Positions 52,890 through 63,741 of a stretch of 64,000 bases of DNA are shown piece after piece. Position numbers and translations under genes: made by a program. The DNA is taken from the NCBI RefSeq assembly GCF_003026215.1, contig NZ_PYOC01000002.1, positions 1 to 64,000 on the forward strand, in the 5' to 3' direction. Origin of the DNA: Photobacterium indicum. Lineage in GTDB: Bacteria; Pseudomonadota; Gammaproteobacteria; Enterobacterales; Vibrionaceae. Within the stretch, counting starts at the first letter, position 1, and the number at the start of each line of letters is the position of its first letter. The notes under the pieces are model-generated. The model had not been told where the DNA came from, searched no databases, and saw only the letters and a program-made list of their open reading frames with translations.

Positions 52890-53219
52890 TTATTTGGGTA
52901 TGTTGAAATTTTTATCGTTTGAGCAAGTAAATGTATAATAATTACTCCGCTCGGTGAACACAGCAAAACCTAGCCCTAAACAATAAGCACCGTTTAATTC
53001 ATGCATATAAGCTAATGTATCTTGATTTTTTACCACAAAATAGCTGTCGTTTTCACAGATAACACGGATTTTACCATCATCTCCTTGAGAAAATGCCTTA
53101 ACCTTTGTACCGCATAAGGTATAGCTTACATCAACGTAATCATCTGCTTGCTGATCCACTGACTTGGAACAACCTGTAAGTACAAATAGCGCAACAATAA
53201 CACTGAGCAATGATTTCAC
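52890..53219 (-). CDS. Small putative lipoprotein
   Basis: A 109-residue protein with GTG start (GAGG 5 nt upstream). Lipoprotein signal MKSLLSVIVALFVLTGCS with lipobox LTGC, Cys17. The mature part has four more Cys (TLCGT, RVICEND, GAYCLG, FTCSND), likely two disulfides, and an acidic beta-rich composition. No family recognised; probably envelope-anchored, no Asp at +2, so outer-membrane sorting is expected. Confidence 0.72.
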   Translation of the reverse strand: MKSLLSVIVALFVLTGCSKSVDQQADDYVDVSYTLCGTKVKAFSQGDDGKIRVICENDSYFVVKNQDTLAYMHELNGAYCLGLGFAVFTERSNYYTFTCSNDKNFNIPK

Positions 53220-53238
53220 TGACCCTCTCCTAATTATC

Positions 53239-53270
53239 TAATATCCCAAGTTACTTCAAGATGTAGGATA
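53239..53270. repeat. Dispersed repeat, copy 4
   Basis: ATATCCCAAGTTACTTCAAG then ATGTAGGATAATAA: same family as copies 1-3, upstream of the lipoprotein gene. Confidence 0.6.
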
Positions 53271-53371
53271 ATAAATTCCCACAGAACAAGTCTCTTAGGT
53301 ATAAGTGTAATAGCAGAAAAAACTTTCGCAAAAAAATACTGTTAAGCTTCACTTTTGTATCACTTTTTTGC

Positions 53372-53860
53372 TTAACCATTCATCTTTCGTTTTTCATCAA
53401 TACGTCGACGATGCCAAATGGAATAATGGCGCAAACCAGCAGGACCATGAGAGATAAAGACTGACATTACTAATATAGTAATAAAAAGCGAAGGCTTGTG
53501 TTGTGGTATTACCCAAAAAGACGCTAACAAACTTAGCTTAACAAAGGTAAGTACCCCTTTGAGTTGAATAAGCCACAATCGAGAACGTAAGATCTCCATT
53601 AACATCATGATCATGCCTGTCGACATCGCAAGCATCCACCAGCCAACCCATAACGCTTTATCGACACCATATAGAATACCGCCACTAGAGGCTGCTATTC
53701 CTAAAATGTGTAGTGCTCTTATCCCCGTTTTACCTAAGCGCAGGGTCCAAAATCGAGCTTCTGACATACCATATTGTTCACCTTTTCGATTGCCTTTTCT
53801 ATGGCCGTCAGACGATAGCTTACTGTGGCGAGGTTCCTGCTTATTATCTTTATTTGTCAT
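53372..53860 (-). CDS. Hypothetical four-helix membrane protein
   Basis: A 162-residue protein. The first 40 residues are hydrophilic and basic (RHSKLSSDGHRKGNRKGEQY); then hydrophobic segments at about 45-65, 70-90, 100-118 and 122-140. The C terminus is strongly basic (WHRRRIDEKRKMNG), so it should face the cytoplasm. I do not recognise a family. The ribosome site is weak and the true start may be the Met at about residue 32 (MSEARFWTLRLG), which would remove most of the hydrophilic leader. Confidence 0.6.
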   Translation of the reverse strand: MTNKDNKQEPRHSKLSSDGHRKGNRKGEQYGMSEARFWTLRLGKTGIRALHILGIAASSGGILYGVDKALWVGWWMLAMSTGMIMMLMEILRSRLWLIQLKGVLTFVKLSLLASFWVIPQHKPSLFITILVMSVFISHGPAGLRHYSIWHRRRIDEKRKMNG

Positions 53861-53955
53861 TGCATCATCATTGCTGCTTGTTGAGCGGTAAGAATAACGG
53901 ATAGCGATAAAAGTTGCGAGAGGCCTGTTGAGTACAAGCTACCTGTCTGAAGAAA

Positions 53956-54552
53956 TTATGCAGATTTAAACTCAGCAATCTGACCGTCAGTAACTAAATA
54001 GCAATCCATACCAGCTGAAATAGCGGCAGATCGACCTAATTCTGTATCTTCAAAAACAATGCAATCTTTGGGCTCTATTCCAATACGCTTGGCTGCCTCT
54101 AAAAATGTATCTGGATTGGGCTTATGATTTTCAACATCATTAGACGTAACCACCGCATCAAGGTAAGGCATTAAACCCGTTACTACCAATAACTCATCAG
54201 CATGACGACGCTGGCACCCTGTACCAATCGCAATCTTTTTAGATAATGCTTTCTGTTGCTTTAGCACGTCAAACGTTGCTGGAATGATGTCTCCTTTATG
54301 GGGTATATCATCAAAAACACGCAGCTTACTTTCGGCTAATAATACCGGGTCGCAGTCTAATTGATATTTCTCATTAATTGCATACGCAGTTTTAATGGTT
54401 GGCATTCCCCCTAAGGTATAAAACCACTCCCGATCAAATGGAATATCAAACGCTTCACATGTCTCTTTCCATGCATTTAAGTGTGCTGGCATTGAATCGA
54501 CTAACGTGCCATCCATATCGAAAATAATGCCTTTGTATTTAGTTAAATCCAT
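53956..54552 (-). CDS. yqaB: HAD phosphatase, YqaB / beta-phosphoglucomutase-like
   Basis: A 198-residue haloacid-dehalogenase-superfamily hydrolase. Motif I DMDGTLVDS (residues 12-20) supplies the nucleophile Asp12 and acid Asp14; motif II is the Thr in IGTGC; motif III Lys lies in ENHKPNPDTF; motif IV is VFEDTELG. A small helical cap follows motif I. It resembles E. coli YqaB, which dephosphorylates fructose-1-phosphate and related sugar phosphates. GAGGAG is upstream of the start. Alone between the membrane protein gene and the art operon. Confidence 0.88.
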   Translation of the reverse strand: MDLTKYKGIIFDMDGTLVDSMPAHLNAWKETCEAFDIPFDREWFYTLGGMPTIKTAYAINEKYQLDCDPVLLAESKLRVFDDIPHKGDIIPATFDVLKQQKALSKKIAIGTGCQRRHADELLVVTGLMPYLDAVVTSNDVENHKPNPDTFLEAAKRIGIEPKDCIVFEDTELGRSAAISAGMDCYLVTDGQIAEFKSA

Positions 54553-55086
54553 TCATGTACTCCTCAGCCATTTTGTTTATATAAACACTGTTATATAAAC
54601 ACTATGCCTGACTTTACCAACGTAACTCAATGAAGCAGCTTAAAATAAACAGCATGTGAGTTGTTCCCCCTCTGGAAATACCACAAAACTCATTCATTTC
54701 CCTCTTCAGCAAGCCTCGTTTGCTTTACGTACCATTCGGTTCAAAGAAAATAAATATGCATATGACAGAAAATAATACAAACCATGCATCAAAACTTTTT
54801 TGTTATTATTCTGCTAGTTATAAATATTGATAATTCATACTCCTTTTCTAAAAAAGGCTTATTAAATGCATGGTTTTTCTTACCGCAAATCACAGCCATA
54901 TCTTCCATTAACAATATAAAGCATAAATAACGTCCAAACAGCAGGTTAAACCAGTAGATAACACCAAAAAATCGAACAATATAGAAGTAATAATTTAACA
55001 AAATAGATTTTTTATACATTTTTCTTGCATAACAACCCATCATGGGTAGTATAAGACCCCAGTGACGATTAATGCAGTAAGTCAGC
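54553..55086. other. AT-rich region upstream of the arginine transport operon
   Basis: About 535 bp. It should hold the art promoter: a candidate -35 TTGCAT (55025-55030) and -10 TAGTAT (55047-55052) flank the palindrome ACCCAT-C-ATGGGT (55035-55047). I could not pick clear ArgR boxes. A 99-codon minus-strand frame here (54789-55088) is not supported. Confidence 0.45.
55035..55047. promoter_or_regulatory. Palindrome in the presumed artP promoter
   Basis: ACCCAT, C, ATGGGT: 6-bp arms in the spacer between possible -35 and -10 elements, 40 bp upstream of artP. Confidence 0.35.
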
Positions 55087-55815
55087 ATGAGTATTCAAAT
55101 AAGCGGTATCAATAAGTTCTACGGCAACACACAAGTTCTTCATGATGTGAACTTCACGTGTAATACAGGTGAAACCCTTGTGTTGTTAGGTCCAAGCGGT
55201 GCAGGTAAAAGCTCTCTACTACGTGTATTGAACCTGTTAGAAACAGCAAACAGCGGCGAATTGAATATCGCTGATGCGTTTTTTAACTTCGCCACTGAAG
55301 TACAAGAAAAAGACGGGCTTAAATTACGTCGTAAAGTCGGTATGGTTTTTCAGCAATATAACCTATGGCCACACATGACAGTCATAGAGAACCTTATTGA
55401 AGCGCCCGTTAAAGTTGCTGGGCTAAATAAAGATCAAGCAATAAAAGAAGCAATGCAAATTCTGGCAACATTGCAATTGGCAGATAAAGCAGATGCATGG
55501 CCAATGCAATTATCTGGTGGCCAACAACAACGTGTCGCGATTGCCCGCGCACTAATGATGAAACCTGACGTGTTGTTATTTGATGAACCAACAGCGGCAC
55601 TTGACCCTGAGATCACCAATCAGATCGTCAAGATCATTAACGAATTAAGCGAAACTGGCATCACACAAGTTGTTGTGACCCATGAAGTCGATTTTGCGAA
55701 AAAGATTGCAAGTCATGTTCTGTATCTTGAAAAAGGATACATCGTAGAGCATGGCACAAAAGAGGCATTCATTACTCCGGCTACCCCTGAGTTCGCAGAA
55801 TACCTAGCCCACTAA
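55087..55815 (+). CDS. artP: Arginine ABC transporter ATP-binding protein
   Basis: A 242-residue ABC ATPase of the polar amino-acid uptake class. Walker [10 protein letters not shown] (about 35-43), signature LSGGQQQR, Walker [15 protein letters not shown], switch His in VVTHEVDF. The sequence follows E. coli ArtP ([20 protein letters not shown]). First gene of a four-gene operon artP-artJ-artQ-artM, the usual order for this cluster apart from the single binding protein. Powers import of arginine. Confidence 0.94.
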   Translation: MSIQISGINKFYGNTQVLHDVNFTCNTGETLVLLGPSGAGKSSLLRVLNLLETANSGELNIADAFFNFATEVQEKDGLKLRRKVGMVFQQYNLWPHMTVIENLIEAPVKVAGLNKDQAIKEAMQILATLQLADKADAWPMQLSGGQQQRVAIARALMMKPDVLLFDEPTAALDPEITNQIVKIINELSETGITQVVVTHEVDFAKKIASHVLYLEKGYIVEHGTKEAFITPATPEFAEYLAH

Positions 55816-55891
55816 TTACCCTTTTAAATTTACCTTTTATTTTGGCAAAAAGCTCTTCTATGCCTAAAAAACGAATACACGGAGTATCGCG

Positions 55892-56623
55892 ATGAAAAAG
55901 ATTTTACTGGCTTCTCTTATTAGTCTTGCTTCAGCAAATGCAGCTGCACAGGAAGAAATTAAATTCGCGATGGAAGCAACTTATGCTCCGTTTGAATACG
56001 TCGACGAAAATAATCAAATTCAAGGTTTTGACGTTGATTTAGCCAATGCGCTTTGTAAAGAAATGGACGCTAAATGTAGCTTTCACAATCAAGCATTCGA
56101 CAGTTTAATTCCAGCACTTAAATTTAAGCGTTACGATGCGGCTATCTCTGGTATTGATATTACTGAAGCACGTCAAAAGCAAGTCAGCTTCACCAACCCT
56201 TATTACGATAATTCAGCAGCATTCGTTGCCGTTGAAGGAAAAGTAGCAAACCAAGCAGCACTAAGCGGTAAGCGTGTAGGCGTACAAAATGGTTCAACAC
56301 ACCAAAGTTATTTAATCGATCAAATGGCTGGCGTAACAACAGTGCCATACGCAAGTTACCAAGATGCATTTATTGATATGCAAAATGGTCGTATCGATTC
56401 TGTCTTTGGTGATACTGCCGTTGTTGCTGAATGGTTTAAAAAGAACGACACACTCACTTACGTTGGCGACCAAGTCACGAACCAAGAATACTTTGGTAAC
56501 GGTTTTGGTATTGCCGTAAACAAAAAGAATGAAGAGCTGGTTAACCAATTAAACGCTGCACTTAAAACAGTGAAAGCGAATGGCCAGTACCAAGAAATTT
56601 TCGATAAGTACTTCGGTAAGTAA
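55892..56623 (+). CDS. artJ: Periplasmic arginine-binding protein
   Basis: A 243-residue solute-binding protein of family 3. Signal peptide MKKILLASLISLASANAAAQ cleaved after AAA. The ligand-binding signature FAMEATYAPFEYVDENNQIQ and GFDVDLANALC follows, and SLIPALKFKRYDAAISGIDI. Matches ArtI/ArtJ/HisJ type; arginine specificity rests on the art operon context. GGAG 8 nt before ATG. One binding protein only, whereas E. coli has artI and artJ. Confidence 0.92.
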   Translation: MKKILLASLISLASANAAAQEEIKFAMEATYAPFEYVDENNQIQGFDVDLANALCKEMDAKCSFHNQAFDSLIPALKFKRYDAAISGIDITEARQKQVSFTNPYYDNSAAFVAVEGKVANQAALSGKRVGVQNGSTHQSYLIDQMAGVTTVPYASYQDAFIDMQNGRIDSVFGDTAVVAEWFKKNDTLTYVGDQVTNQEYFGNGFGIAVNKKNEELVNQLNAALKTVKANGQYQEIFDKYFGK

Positions 56624-56624
56624 T

Positions 56625-57314
56625 ATGGTTTTTTCGGGTTACTCAATGTCACTCGTAGAGGCAAGCTGGATGACCATCCAGCTGGCTTTTACCAGTTTAT
56701 TAGTCGGCTTAGTTTTAGCTGTTATTTTTGCAAGTGGCGAGATGTCTCGTAGCCGCCTTGTAGCTTGGCCGACAACTGCATTCGTTACAATTCTTCGTGG
56801 TTTACCTGAAATATTAGTGGTGCTGTTTATCTTTTTCGGCTCAGGTCAGGTGCTCTTTATGATCACAGGTGACTATGTTGATATCAGCCCATTCGTATCA
56901 GGAGTCGTTGCCTTGTCACTCATCTTTGCTTCTTATGCTGCTCAAACGATACGTGGCGCATTAAAAGCGGTGAATAATGGTCAGCGTGAAGCAGCAAGTG
57001 CTCTTGGTATAAGTAATGCACATAGTTTTTTTCGCATTATTTTGCCACAAGCGGTTAGGCATGCCCTACCCGGTTTGACTAACCAGTGGTTAGTACTGCT
57101 GAAAGATACAGCCTTAGTATCATTAATTGGCGTAACCGATTTACTTAAACAAGCACAGCTCACTTCTGCTGCAACGCATGAAGCCTTTACTTGGTATGCC
57201 ACTGCTGCTGCTATTTATTTGGTGATTACACTGATTACACAACGTGCGGTTAAAGTAATTGATAAGAAATTTACTGTTCAAGGCCTTAGCGCACCACAAG
57301 GAGCAACCGCATGA
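56625..57314 (+). CDS. artQ: Arginine ABC transporter permease ArtQ
   Basis: About 229 residues from ATG 56625, one base after the artJ stop; an in-frame ATG 45 bp upstream lies inside artJ, and Met at 56646 is an alternative. Five membrane helices. The permease coupling motif appears as AASALGISNAHSFFRIILPQ (EAA loop). LRGLPEILVVLFIFFGSGQ is very like E. coli ArtQ. Overlaps artM by 4 bp (ATGA). With ArtM it forms the membrane channel. Confidence 0.92.
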   Translation: MVFSGYSMSLVEASWMTIQLAFTSLLVGLVLAVIFASGEMSRSRLVAWPTTAFVTILRGLPEILVVLFIFFGSGQVLFMITGDYVDISPFVSGVVALSLIFASYAAQTIRGALKAVNNGQREAASALGISNAHSFFRIILPQAVRHALPGLTNQWLVLLKDTALVSLIGVTDLLKQAQLTSAATHEAFTWYATAAAIYLVITLITQRAVKVIDKKFTVQGLSAPQGATA

Positions 57315-57982
57315 ATGAACAACATGTTTGGCAAATGCTAGGTGGTTTGGCAACAAGTCTTGAACTGACAGCCGTTTCTCTATTAGTAGGTTGTACGCTT
57401 GCGTTATTAATGACATTAACACTGATCATGCGAACAACGGGTTTACATTGGATCAGCCGTGGCATTATTACATTGTTCACAGGCACACCACTACTGGTTC
57501 AAATATTCTTAATTTATTACGGCCCAGGGCAATTTGAAGCAGTACGCGAAAGCTTTCTTTGGAGTTGGTTAAGCCAACCTTGGTTCTGTGCGATGTTAGC
57601 CTTGGCATTAAATACGGCGGCATACAGCACACAGTTGTTTAAAGGGGCTTTCAACGCCATTCCTTCTGGTCAATGGCAAGCATGCCGTGCACTAGGCATG
57701 GATAAAGTCGCAACACTACGCGTTTTATTACCCTTTGCCATTCGTCGTGCAATACCGGCTTATTCGAATGAAGTTATCTTGGTTTTTAAAGGAACGTCGC
57801 TAGCCAGCACGATCACGATTATGGATCTGATGGGTTACGCACAACGTATTAACGCCCAGACTTATGACACCTTGATCGTGTTCAGTGTTGCAGGCGTATT
57901 CTACCTTGCTGTGAATGGCATTCTAACGCTGATTTTCCGCCAAGTTGAAAAGAAAGCTTTGGCGTTTGAAGTTGCTCATTAA
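57311..57982 (+). CDS. artM: Arginine ABC transporter permease ArtM
   Basis: A 223-residue permease with five helices. FTGTPLLVQIFLIYYGPGQF is the conserved segment of ArtM-type proteins, and the EAA-loop region reads QACRALGMDKVATLRVLLPF. Start overlaps the artQ stop by 4 bp, indicating coupling. Last gene of the operon, followed by a strong terminator. Confidence 0.93.
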   Translation: MNEQHVWQMLGGLATSLELTAVSLLVGCTLALLMTLTLIMRTTGLHWISRGIITLFTGTPLLVQIFLIYYGPGQFEAVRESFLWSWLSQPWFCAMLALALNTAAYSTQLFKGAFNAIPSGQWQACRALGMDKVATLRVLLPFAIRRAIPAYSNEVILVFKGTSLASTITIMDLMGYAQRINAQTYDTLIVFSVAGVFYLAVNGILTLIFRQVEKKALAFEVAH

Positions 57983-58013
57983 ACGAAGTACACCTTTACT
58001 AACCTGTTACTTA

Positions 58014-58048
58014 AAAAGCCGATAGCACAAAGTGTGTTATCGGCTTTC
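58014..58048 (+). terminator. Rho-independent terminator of the art operon
   Basis: AAAGCCGATA / TATCGGCTTT pairing with an inner CAC/GTG stem, then CTCTTTAT. Confidence 0.85.
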
Positions 58049-58189
58049 TCTTTATATATCTTTGGTCCTTATTTTAACCTAAACCATTACTCGGCTCATT
58101 ATCACAAACCCTACACCCTCACCTTGTAGAATAAAAAACACTTATTTATAGTGGTAAAATAAGTATTTTCACATTTACGATAAGCTCCT

Positions 58190-59569
58190 ATGACAGCGAT
58201 CCTCAGAAATATCTATCAACACACTCAAGGTCATTTTTTTCGCTCACTCATTACCATCGCTATTCCGATTACCTTACAAAGTATTCTATTCTCCAGCAAA
58301 GGCCTTATTGATGTTTTAATGTTAAGCCAGTTGGATGAAATCGATGTCGCCGCCATTGGTGTTGCTAGCCGTGCCATTTTTGTTACTACCATTATGTTAG
58401 GGGGAATTACCACAGGAGGAGCATTATTAACGGCACAATATTGGGGGGCAAAAGATACTCAGGGGGTCAGAGAGAGCACCGCATTAACCTGGCTTGCAAC
58501 CATGGGGACTGCCTTAATCACCGTATGCGTTTTCTTGGTATTTCCTTCTCATATCATGGGACTAGCTACTGACTCAGCACTTGTGAATCAGCGGGGCAGT
58601 GAGTACTTAATGATCACAGGCTTCAGTATGATTGCTGTCGCCTGTGTCGGTAGTATGTCTGCTGGGCTACGTTCAACGCATCAACCCGGAATCAGCACAC
58701 TGTTCAGTACGCTCGGTATTATTGCAAACATCTTCCTTAATTGGGTGCTGATCTTTGGTCACTTTGGATTACCCGCACTCGGTATTAAAGGAGCAGCTAT
58801 TGCCACGCTACTTAGTTCCGTGATTGAAGTCATTGCCTTATATGGCTACCTATATGGCAAGCAGCACCTATTGGCATTTAGCCTCCTCGATATAAAACGC
58901 ATCATCAATAAAGATAAGTTCACCCTGTTTTTTTCACTGTCATTACCTACAACTTTTAACTTTTTAGCCTGGGCTGCTGGTCTTTTTACCTACACCGCAA
59001 TAATGGGACAAACTGGCGTACAAGGTTTAGCTGCATTATCAGTCATTACACCAATTGAATCCCTTTCCCTTAGCTTATTGGTGGGCATTGCGAATGCAGC
59101 TGGTGTGTTAGTTGGTAATCAAATTGGCGCCAAAAATTATGACGCTGTGTATTATCAAGCGATTAGCTTCGCTTGTATTAGTTTTCTGGTTTCACTTTTG
59201 GTGGCAATGGGCCTATACAACTTAAAAGCACCATTATTAGATATGTTCACAGCACTCACACCAGACACGCGCCAACTCGCCGAAAGTTTCATCATTATAT
59301 TATGTTTTGGTGTTGTGTTACGTTCCGTGCCCACCACATTAGTGGTCGGCGTATTGCGGGCTGGCGGTGATGTGAAATTCTGTTTATACCAAGATATGCT
59401 AACACAGTGGGCATTCGGTATTCCCCTCACCGCCCTTGGCGCCATTTGGCTGAACTTCCCACCAGAATGGGTCTACGCATTGTTTCTATTAGAGGCGGTC
59501 TTCAAATGGTTTGCTTGTATACATCGCTTACGCAGCCGCAAGTGGATCAAGAATTTAATAGCAGCTTAA
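58190..59569 (+). CDS. MATE-family multidrug/metabolite exporter
   Basis: A 459-residue membrane protein with twelve hydrophobic helices in two halves, the MATE fold. Typical early segments are ITLQSILFSSKGLIDVLMLS and GVASRAIFVTTIMLGGITTG; in the second half LSLSLLVGIANAAGVLVGNQ. MATE pumps expel organic cations, drugs or metabolites in exchange for Na+ or H+. Substrate and regulator not known; no adjacent regulator gene. Ends before a strong bidirectional terminator. Confidence 0.92.
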   Translation: MTAILRNIYQHTQGHFFRSLITIAIPITLQSILFSSKGLIDVLMLSQLDEIDVAAIGVASRAIFVTTIMLGGITTGGALLTAQYWGAKDTQGVRESTALTWLATMGTALITVCVFLVFPSHIMGLATDSALVNQRGSEYLMITGFSMIAVACVGSMSAGLRSTHQPGISTLFSTLGIIANIFLNWVLIFGHFGLPALGIKGAAIATLLSSVIEVIALYGYLYGKQHLLAFSLLDIKRIINKDKFTLFFSLSLPTTFNFLAWAAGLFTYTAIMGQTGVQGLAALSVITPIESLSLSLLVGIANAAGVLVGNQIGAKNYDAVYYQAISFACISFLVSLLVAMGLYNLKAPLLDMFTALTPDTRQLAESFIIILCFGVVLRSVPTTLVVGVLRAGGDVKFCLYQDMLTQWAFGIPLTALGAIWLNFPPEWVYALFLLEAVFKWFACIHRLRSRKWIKNLIAA

Positions 59570-59588
59570 ATTTATAAATTCAGATAGT

Positions 59589-59625
59589 AAAAAGCCCCTC
59601 ATAACAAAACGGAAGGGGCTTTTTT
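59589..59625. terminator. Bidirectional terminator between convergent genes
   Basis: AAAAAGCCCCT / AGGGGCTTTTTT with 14-nt loop, T-runs on both strands. Confidence 0.92.
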
Positions 59626-59666
59626 CATACTGTACTGAGAGGCAACATCAAGCTATTTTTCGGTTA

Positions 59667-60393
<727 letters not shown>

Positions 60394-62397
60394 ATGAGGA
60401 CAAGGAACATGAAGTCTATTCGATATATATACCCACTTTATTTTACAGTATTTATGCTATTTATCGGGTTAGTCACCACATTGGGCATCAACTATTGGGT
60501 TTCACCGAAATTAGTTACCAATGAAGAAACGATTATAAAAAACACAATCCAAGACCTTAATAGTGACATTTTCACTGAGCTCGAACAGGTTCAAGCACAA
60601 CAACGTACTATCACCCAAACCATTGCATTAGTTTCAAGTGAACAGATCGATCAAATTTTACCGGGATTAGTTGATCAATACGGAAAAACTCAGGTATTTG
60701 GTGGCGGTATTTGGCCGTTACCAGAGCAGCGCCAACAAGGCATTGATAAATACAGTACCTTTTATCACCGTGACGCCAGTAATAAGCTAATTGAAAATAC
60801 TTACTGGAATTCTGCTGATTCACTTAATTATTACGAACAAGGTTGGTACAAGAATGGCTTAGCCGCACCTCAAGGACAATGTGCTTGGGCACCAGCTTAT
60901 AAGGACTCGGCCAGTGCTGAGGCAAGAACAAATTGCGCTATGTCTATTTTGAAAGAAGGTAAACAATACGGCATTGCAACAATTGATCTAACATTAGGTT
61001 TCTTCAATGACCTTGTCGAAGAGAAAGAACAGGCATTAAATGGTGATATTCTCATCATCGAATCTGACGGTAAAATACTCAACAATACACGTAGTATTAA
61101 CCGCTCACTCATACTTGATAATCTTTCGTCTATTGCTCAAGAGTCACCTTTTGCTGCGAATATTAGCCGTAACCTTTCTCAGGTAACAGACAATAAACCA
61201 CTGCAGGTTCGTTATGATAATAATGGGGTTAATTATACGTTATTCATGCATCGAATTTCAGGAACGCCATGGACCGTCGCATTTAGCACTCAAACGACCC
61301 TACTTGAATCAACGACTCACTCAATTCTAGTCACTCTGGCGTCAATTCAACTTCCTATTGCTGCTGCTATTATTCTCTTTTGCTTTATTGCCTTCTCACA
61401 ACTAGCCCGACGTCTCGAAGCATTAAGGAATAATATTGAAGCTCTATCATCGGGCGACGCCGATTTAACCGCTGAAATTAAAATTAATAAAAACGATGAA
61501 GTTGGAGGTATTGCCGTATCCGTCAATCATTTCATTATCTATCTACGAGAGATGATGGACTCTGTATCCAATTCAAGTAATCAAATTTCAAACATTATTG
61601 ACGAAGTCAAAAATCAAAGCCAAATTAACCACGATATTGTTGATCGCCACGCCAATGAAACAATGCAGGTTATTACAGCCATAAATGAAATGGCTTCTAC
61701 AGCAGAAGAAGTTGCACGTAATACCACCAATACCGTTACCAATACCCATAGCGCCACAGTTGCTGCCGACCAATCAAAAGCAGCCGTTAACAAAGCAACC
61801 GACAGCGTTGCTCTATTAATGACGCAAATTAAAACCGCGTCAGAAAATGTTACCGAAATGAGCAATGAGACTCAGAAAATAAGCACGGTACTTAACGTGA
61901 TTCGCGATATCGCAGAGCAAACTAACCTATTGGCACTTAACGCTGCAATTGAAGCCGCACGAGCCGGCGATCAAGGTAGAGGGTTTGCAGTTGTTGCTGA
62001 TGAAGTACGTGCACTTGCTGCTCGTACACAAAATAGCACCGCTGAAATCAATGAGATGTTAACCCACCTTCAAGCTGGGGTTACAACCGTTGTAACAGCC
62101 ATGAACAATACAAAAACACGTTGTGAGGTCGTTGTTGATGATACTGAACAAGTCAATGGGGGGCTAGATGAAATGATGACCTCAATAGGTGAAATCAATG
62201 ACTTAAACTCGCATATAGCAACAGCAGCGGAAGAGCAGAGTTCCGTTACTGAAGAAATAAACCACAACATGAGCCAGATTCAAAATATGATTCAAATGCT
62301 AACAGAAAGCGCTCAACAAACAACAACATCCAGCCACTCGTTATCTGAAGCCAATAACCAACTTAATAAATTAGTTAGTCGCTTCAAGCTATCCTAA
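60394..62397 (+). CDS. Methyl-accepting chemotaxis protein (Cache-type) beside gal genes
   Basis: A 667-residue chemoreceptor: TM1 (about 12-35), periplasmic Cache-type domain (about 40-300) with [16 protein letters not shown] and [19 protein letters not shown]2 (about 310-333), HAMP (about 334-386, [13 protein letters not shown]), and the signalling domain with hairpin [20 protein letters not shown] near 508. The two Cys flanking the AWAPAYKD segment could form a disulfide. ATG 60394 has AGGA 7 nt upstream. It sits directly before galR and galM and between two GalR-type operators; sensing galactose or a related sugar is an inference from this context. Confidence 0.9.
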   Translation: MRTRNMKSIRYIYPLYFTVFMLFIGLVTTLGINYWVSPKLVTNEETIIKNTIQDLNSDIFTELEQVQAQQRTITQTIALVSSEQIDQILPGLVDQYGKTQVFGGGIWPLPEQRQQGIDKYSTFYHRDASNKLIENTYWNSADSLNYYEQGWYKNGLAAPQGQCAWAPAYKDSASAEARTNCAMSILKEGKQYGIATIDLTLGFFNDLVEEKEQALNGDILIIESDGKILNNTRSINRSLILDNLSSIAQESPFAANISRNLSQVTDNKPLQVRYDNNGVNYTLFMHRISGTPWTVAFSTQTTLLESTTHSILVTLASIQLPIAAAIILFCFIAFSQLARRLEALRNNIEALSSGDADLTAEIKINKNDEVGGIAVSVNHFIIYLREMMDSVSNSSNQISNIIDEVKNQSQINHDIVDRHANETMQVITAINEMASTAEEVARNTTNTVTNTHSATVAADQSKAAVNKATDSVALLMTQIKTASENVTEMSNETQKISTVLNVIRDIAEQTNLLALNAAIEAARAGDQGRGFAVVADEVRALAARTQNSTAEINEMLTHLQAGVTTVVTAMNNTKTRCEVVVDDTEQVNGGLDEMMTSIGEINDLNSHIATAAEEQSSVTEEINHNMSQIQNMIQMLTESAQQTTTSSHSLSEANNQLNKLVSRFKLS

Positions 62398-62484
62398 CGT
62401 TCAACATTACTGGTATAAAATAGCAAACAATAAGTAGTCACTTTAGGCTGCTTATTGTTCATTCCATTGTTCCAATAGATTTTA

Positions 62485-62500
62485 ATGATAACGCTTACAC
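62485..62500. promoter_or_regulatory. GalR/LacI-family operator upstream of galR
   Basis: ATGATAACGCTTACAC: the right half CGNTTACAC is perfect against the GalR consensus and the left half is partly conserved. It lies 135 bp upstream of the galR start; autoregulation is expected. Confidence 0.6.
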
Positions 62501-62634
62501 CGCCTTTCAGTACTGATTTACAAGGAATACTATACAACCAGCCTATCAATTTCATGATCTCTATTTGCGTTATTTTCACAACCGTTGTTAAATGGCATAG
62601 GCAAAAAGAATACTGATATTTATTGGGATAATGT

Positions 62635-63657
62635 ATGGCAACTATTAAAGATGTAGCAAAAGAAGCAGGTGTTTCTGTTGCTACGGTTTCACGTGTTATT
62701 AACAAGTCACCCAAGGCAAGTAAATCTGCTATTGATGCTGTTAGTATTGCCATGCGCAAACTGGGTTATCGCCCTAATGCCAATGCCCGAGCACTGGTAA
62801 GTCAATCGACGAATACACTAGGGGTATTGGTTGGTGATGTATCCGACCCTTTCTTTGGCTCAATGGTTAAATCCATCGATGGTGTGGCACGCAACAACGG
62901 TAAACATATTCTTATTGGTAATGGTTATCACGATGCAGATACTGAACGTGATGCAATCGAGTTATTAATAAATAGCCGTTGTGAATCATTAGTTATTCAC
63001 AGTAAGGGCTTATCTAATGAAGAACTTATTGCCTACGCTAAAGAAGTATCAGGGTTCGTTCTGATTAACCGATATATCCCTGAAATTGCCGAAAAGTGTA
63101 TCGCGCTAGATAATCACAAAGGTTCTTACCTTGCGACTGAATATTTGATTCGTCATGGCCACCAGCATATTGGCTATGTCTGTTCAAACCACCAAATTGA
63201 AGATGCGGAACAACGAAAAGCCGGCTACCAAGAAGCCCTTAAAGCACACGGCTTACATCAACCTGAGAGCTATATTGAATATGGCAGCCCAGACGAGCAA
63301 GGTGGCGAGCAAGCAATGACTAACTTACTCGCTAAAAACCTACCGATTACCGCTGTTGTCGCTTATAACGACTATATGGCAGCAGGCTCACTGTCTATTC
63401 TGGAAGAAAATGGGATTCAAGCACCTGAACACATGTCACTCATTGGTTTCGATGATGGATTAATAGCAAAATACTTACATCCAAAATTAACGACTATTCG
63501 CTACCCTATTCAAATGATGGCTGAGCATGCTGCTCAATTATCACTAAAATTAGCCAATAAGAATCAACCAATAGAGCCAGAGAAAGTAGATACAGATACA
63601 CATATGTTCATGCCAACATTAGTGCGCCGCTTATCAGTCGATAAAGTAAAAAGCTAG
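62635..63657 (+). CDS. galR: LacI-family regulator GalR
   Basis: A 340-residue repressor. The N-terminal headpiece MATIKDVAKEAGVSVATVSR is a LacI helix-turn-helix with hinge helix ANARALVSQSTN; the C-terminal periplasmic-binding-protein fold binds the inducer. The sequence resembles GalR/GalS of enterobacteria throughout (ALVSQSTNTLGVLVGDVSDP, FVLINRYIPEIAEKCIALDN). It represses galactose genes until galactose is present. Convergent with galM, supporting the assignment. GGGA lies 6 nt before ATG. Confidence 0.92.
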   Translation: MATIKDVAKEAGVSVATVSRVINKSPKASKSAIDAVSIAMRKLGYRPNANARALVSQSTNTLGVLVGDVSDPFFGSMVKSIDGVARNNGKHILIGNGYHDADTERDAIELLINSRCESLVIHSKGLSNEELIAYAKEVSGFVLINRYIPEIAEKCIALDNHKGSYLATEYLIRHGHQHIGYVCSNHQIEDAEQRKAGYQEALKAHGLHQPESYIEYGSPDEQGGEQAMTNLLAKNLPITAVVAYNDYMAAGSLSILEENGIQAPEHMSLIGFDDGLIAKYLHPKLTTIRYPIQMMAEHAAQLSLKLANKNQPIEPEKVDTDTHMFMPTLVRRLSVDKVKS

Positions 63658-63674
63658 TTTAGCGAATTGATAAA

Positions 63675-63710
63675 AAAAGAGCCTTAACATTCATTGTCGA
63701 GGCTCCTTTC
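63675..63710. terminator. Bidirectional terminator between galR and galM
   Basis: GAGCCT / AGGCTC stem with A-run before and CCTTTCTATTT after. Confidence 0.7.
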
Positions 63711-63741
63711 TATTTAGGGTATGGCTTTTAACTAGGTATAG

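Noticed and set aside
54789..55088. 99-codon minus-strand frame overlapping the artP promoter
   Set aside because: AT-rich, overlaps the artP start, composition looks non-coding and no ribosome site is seen.
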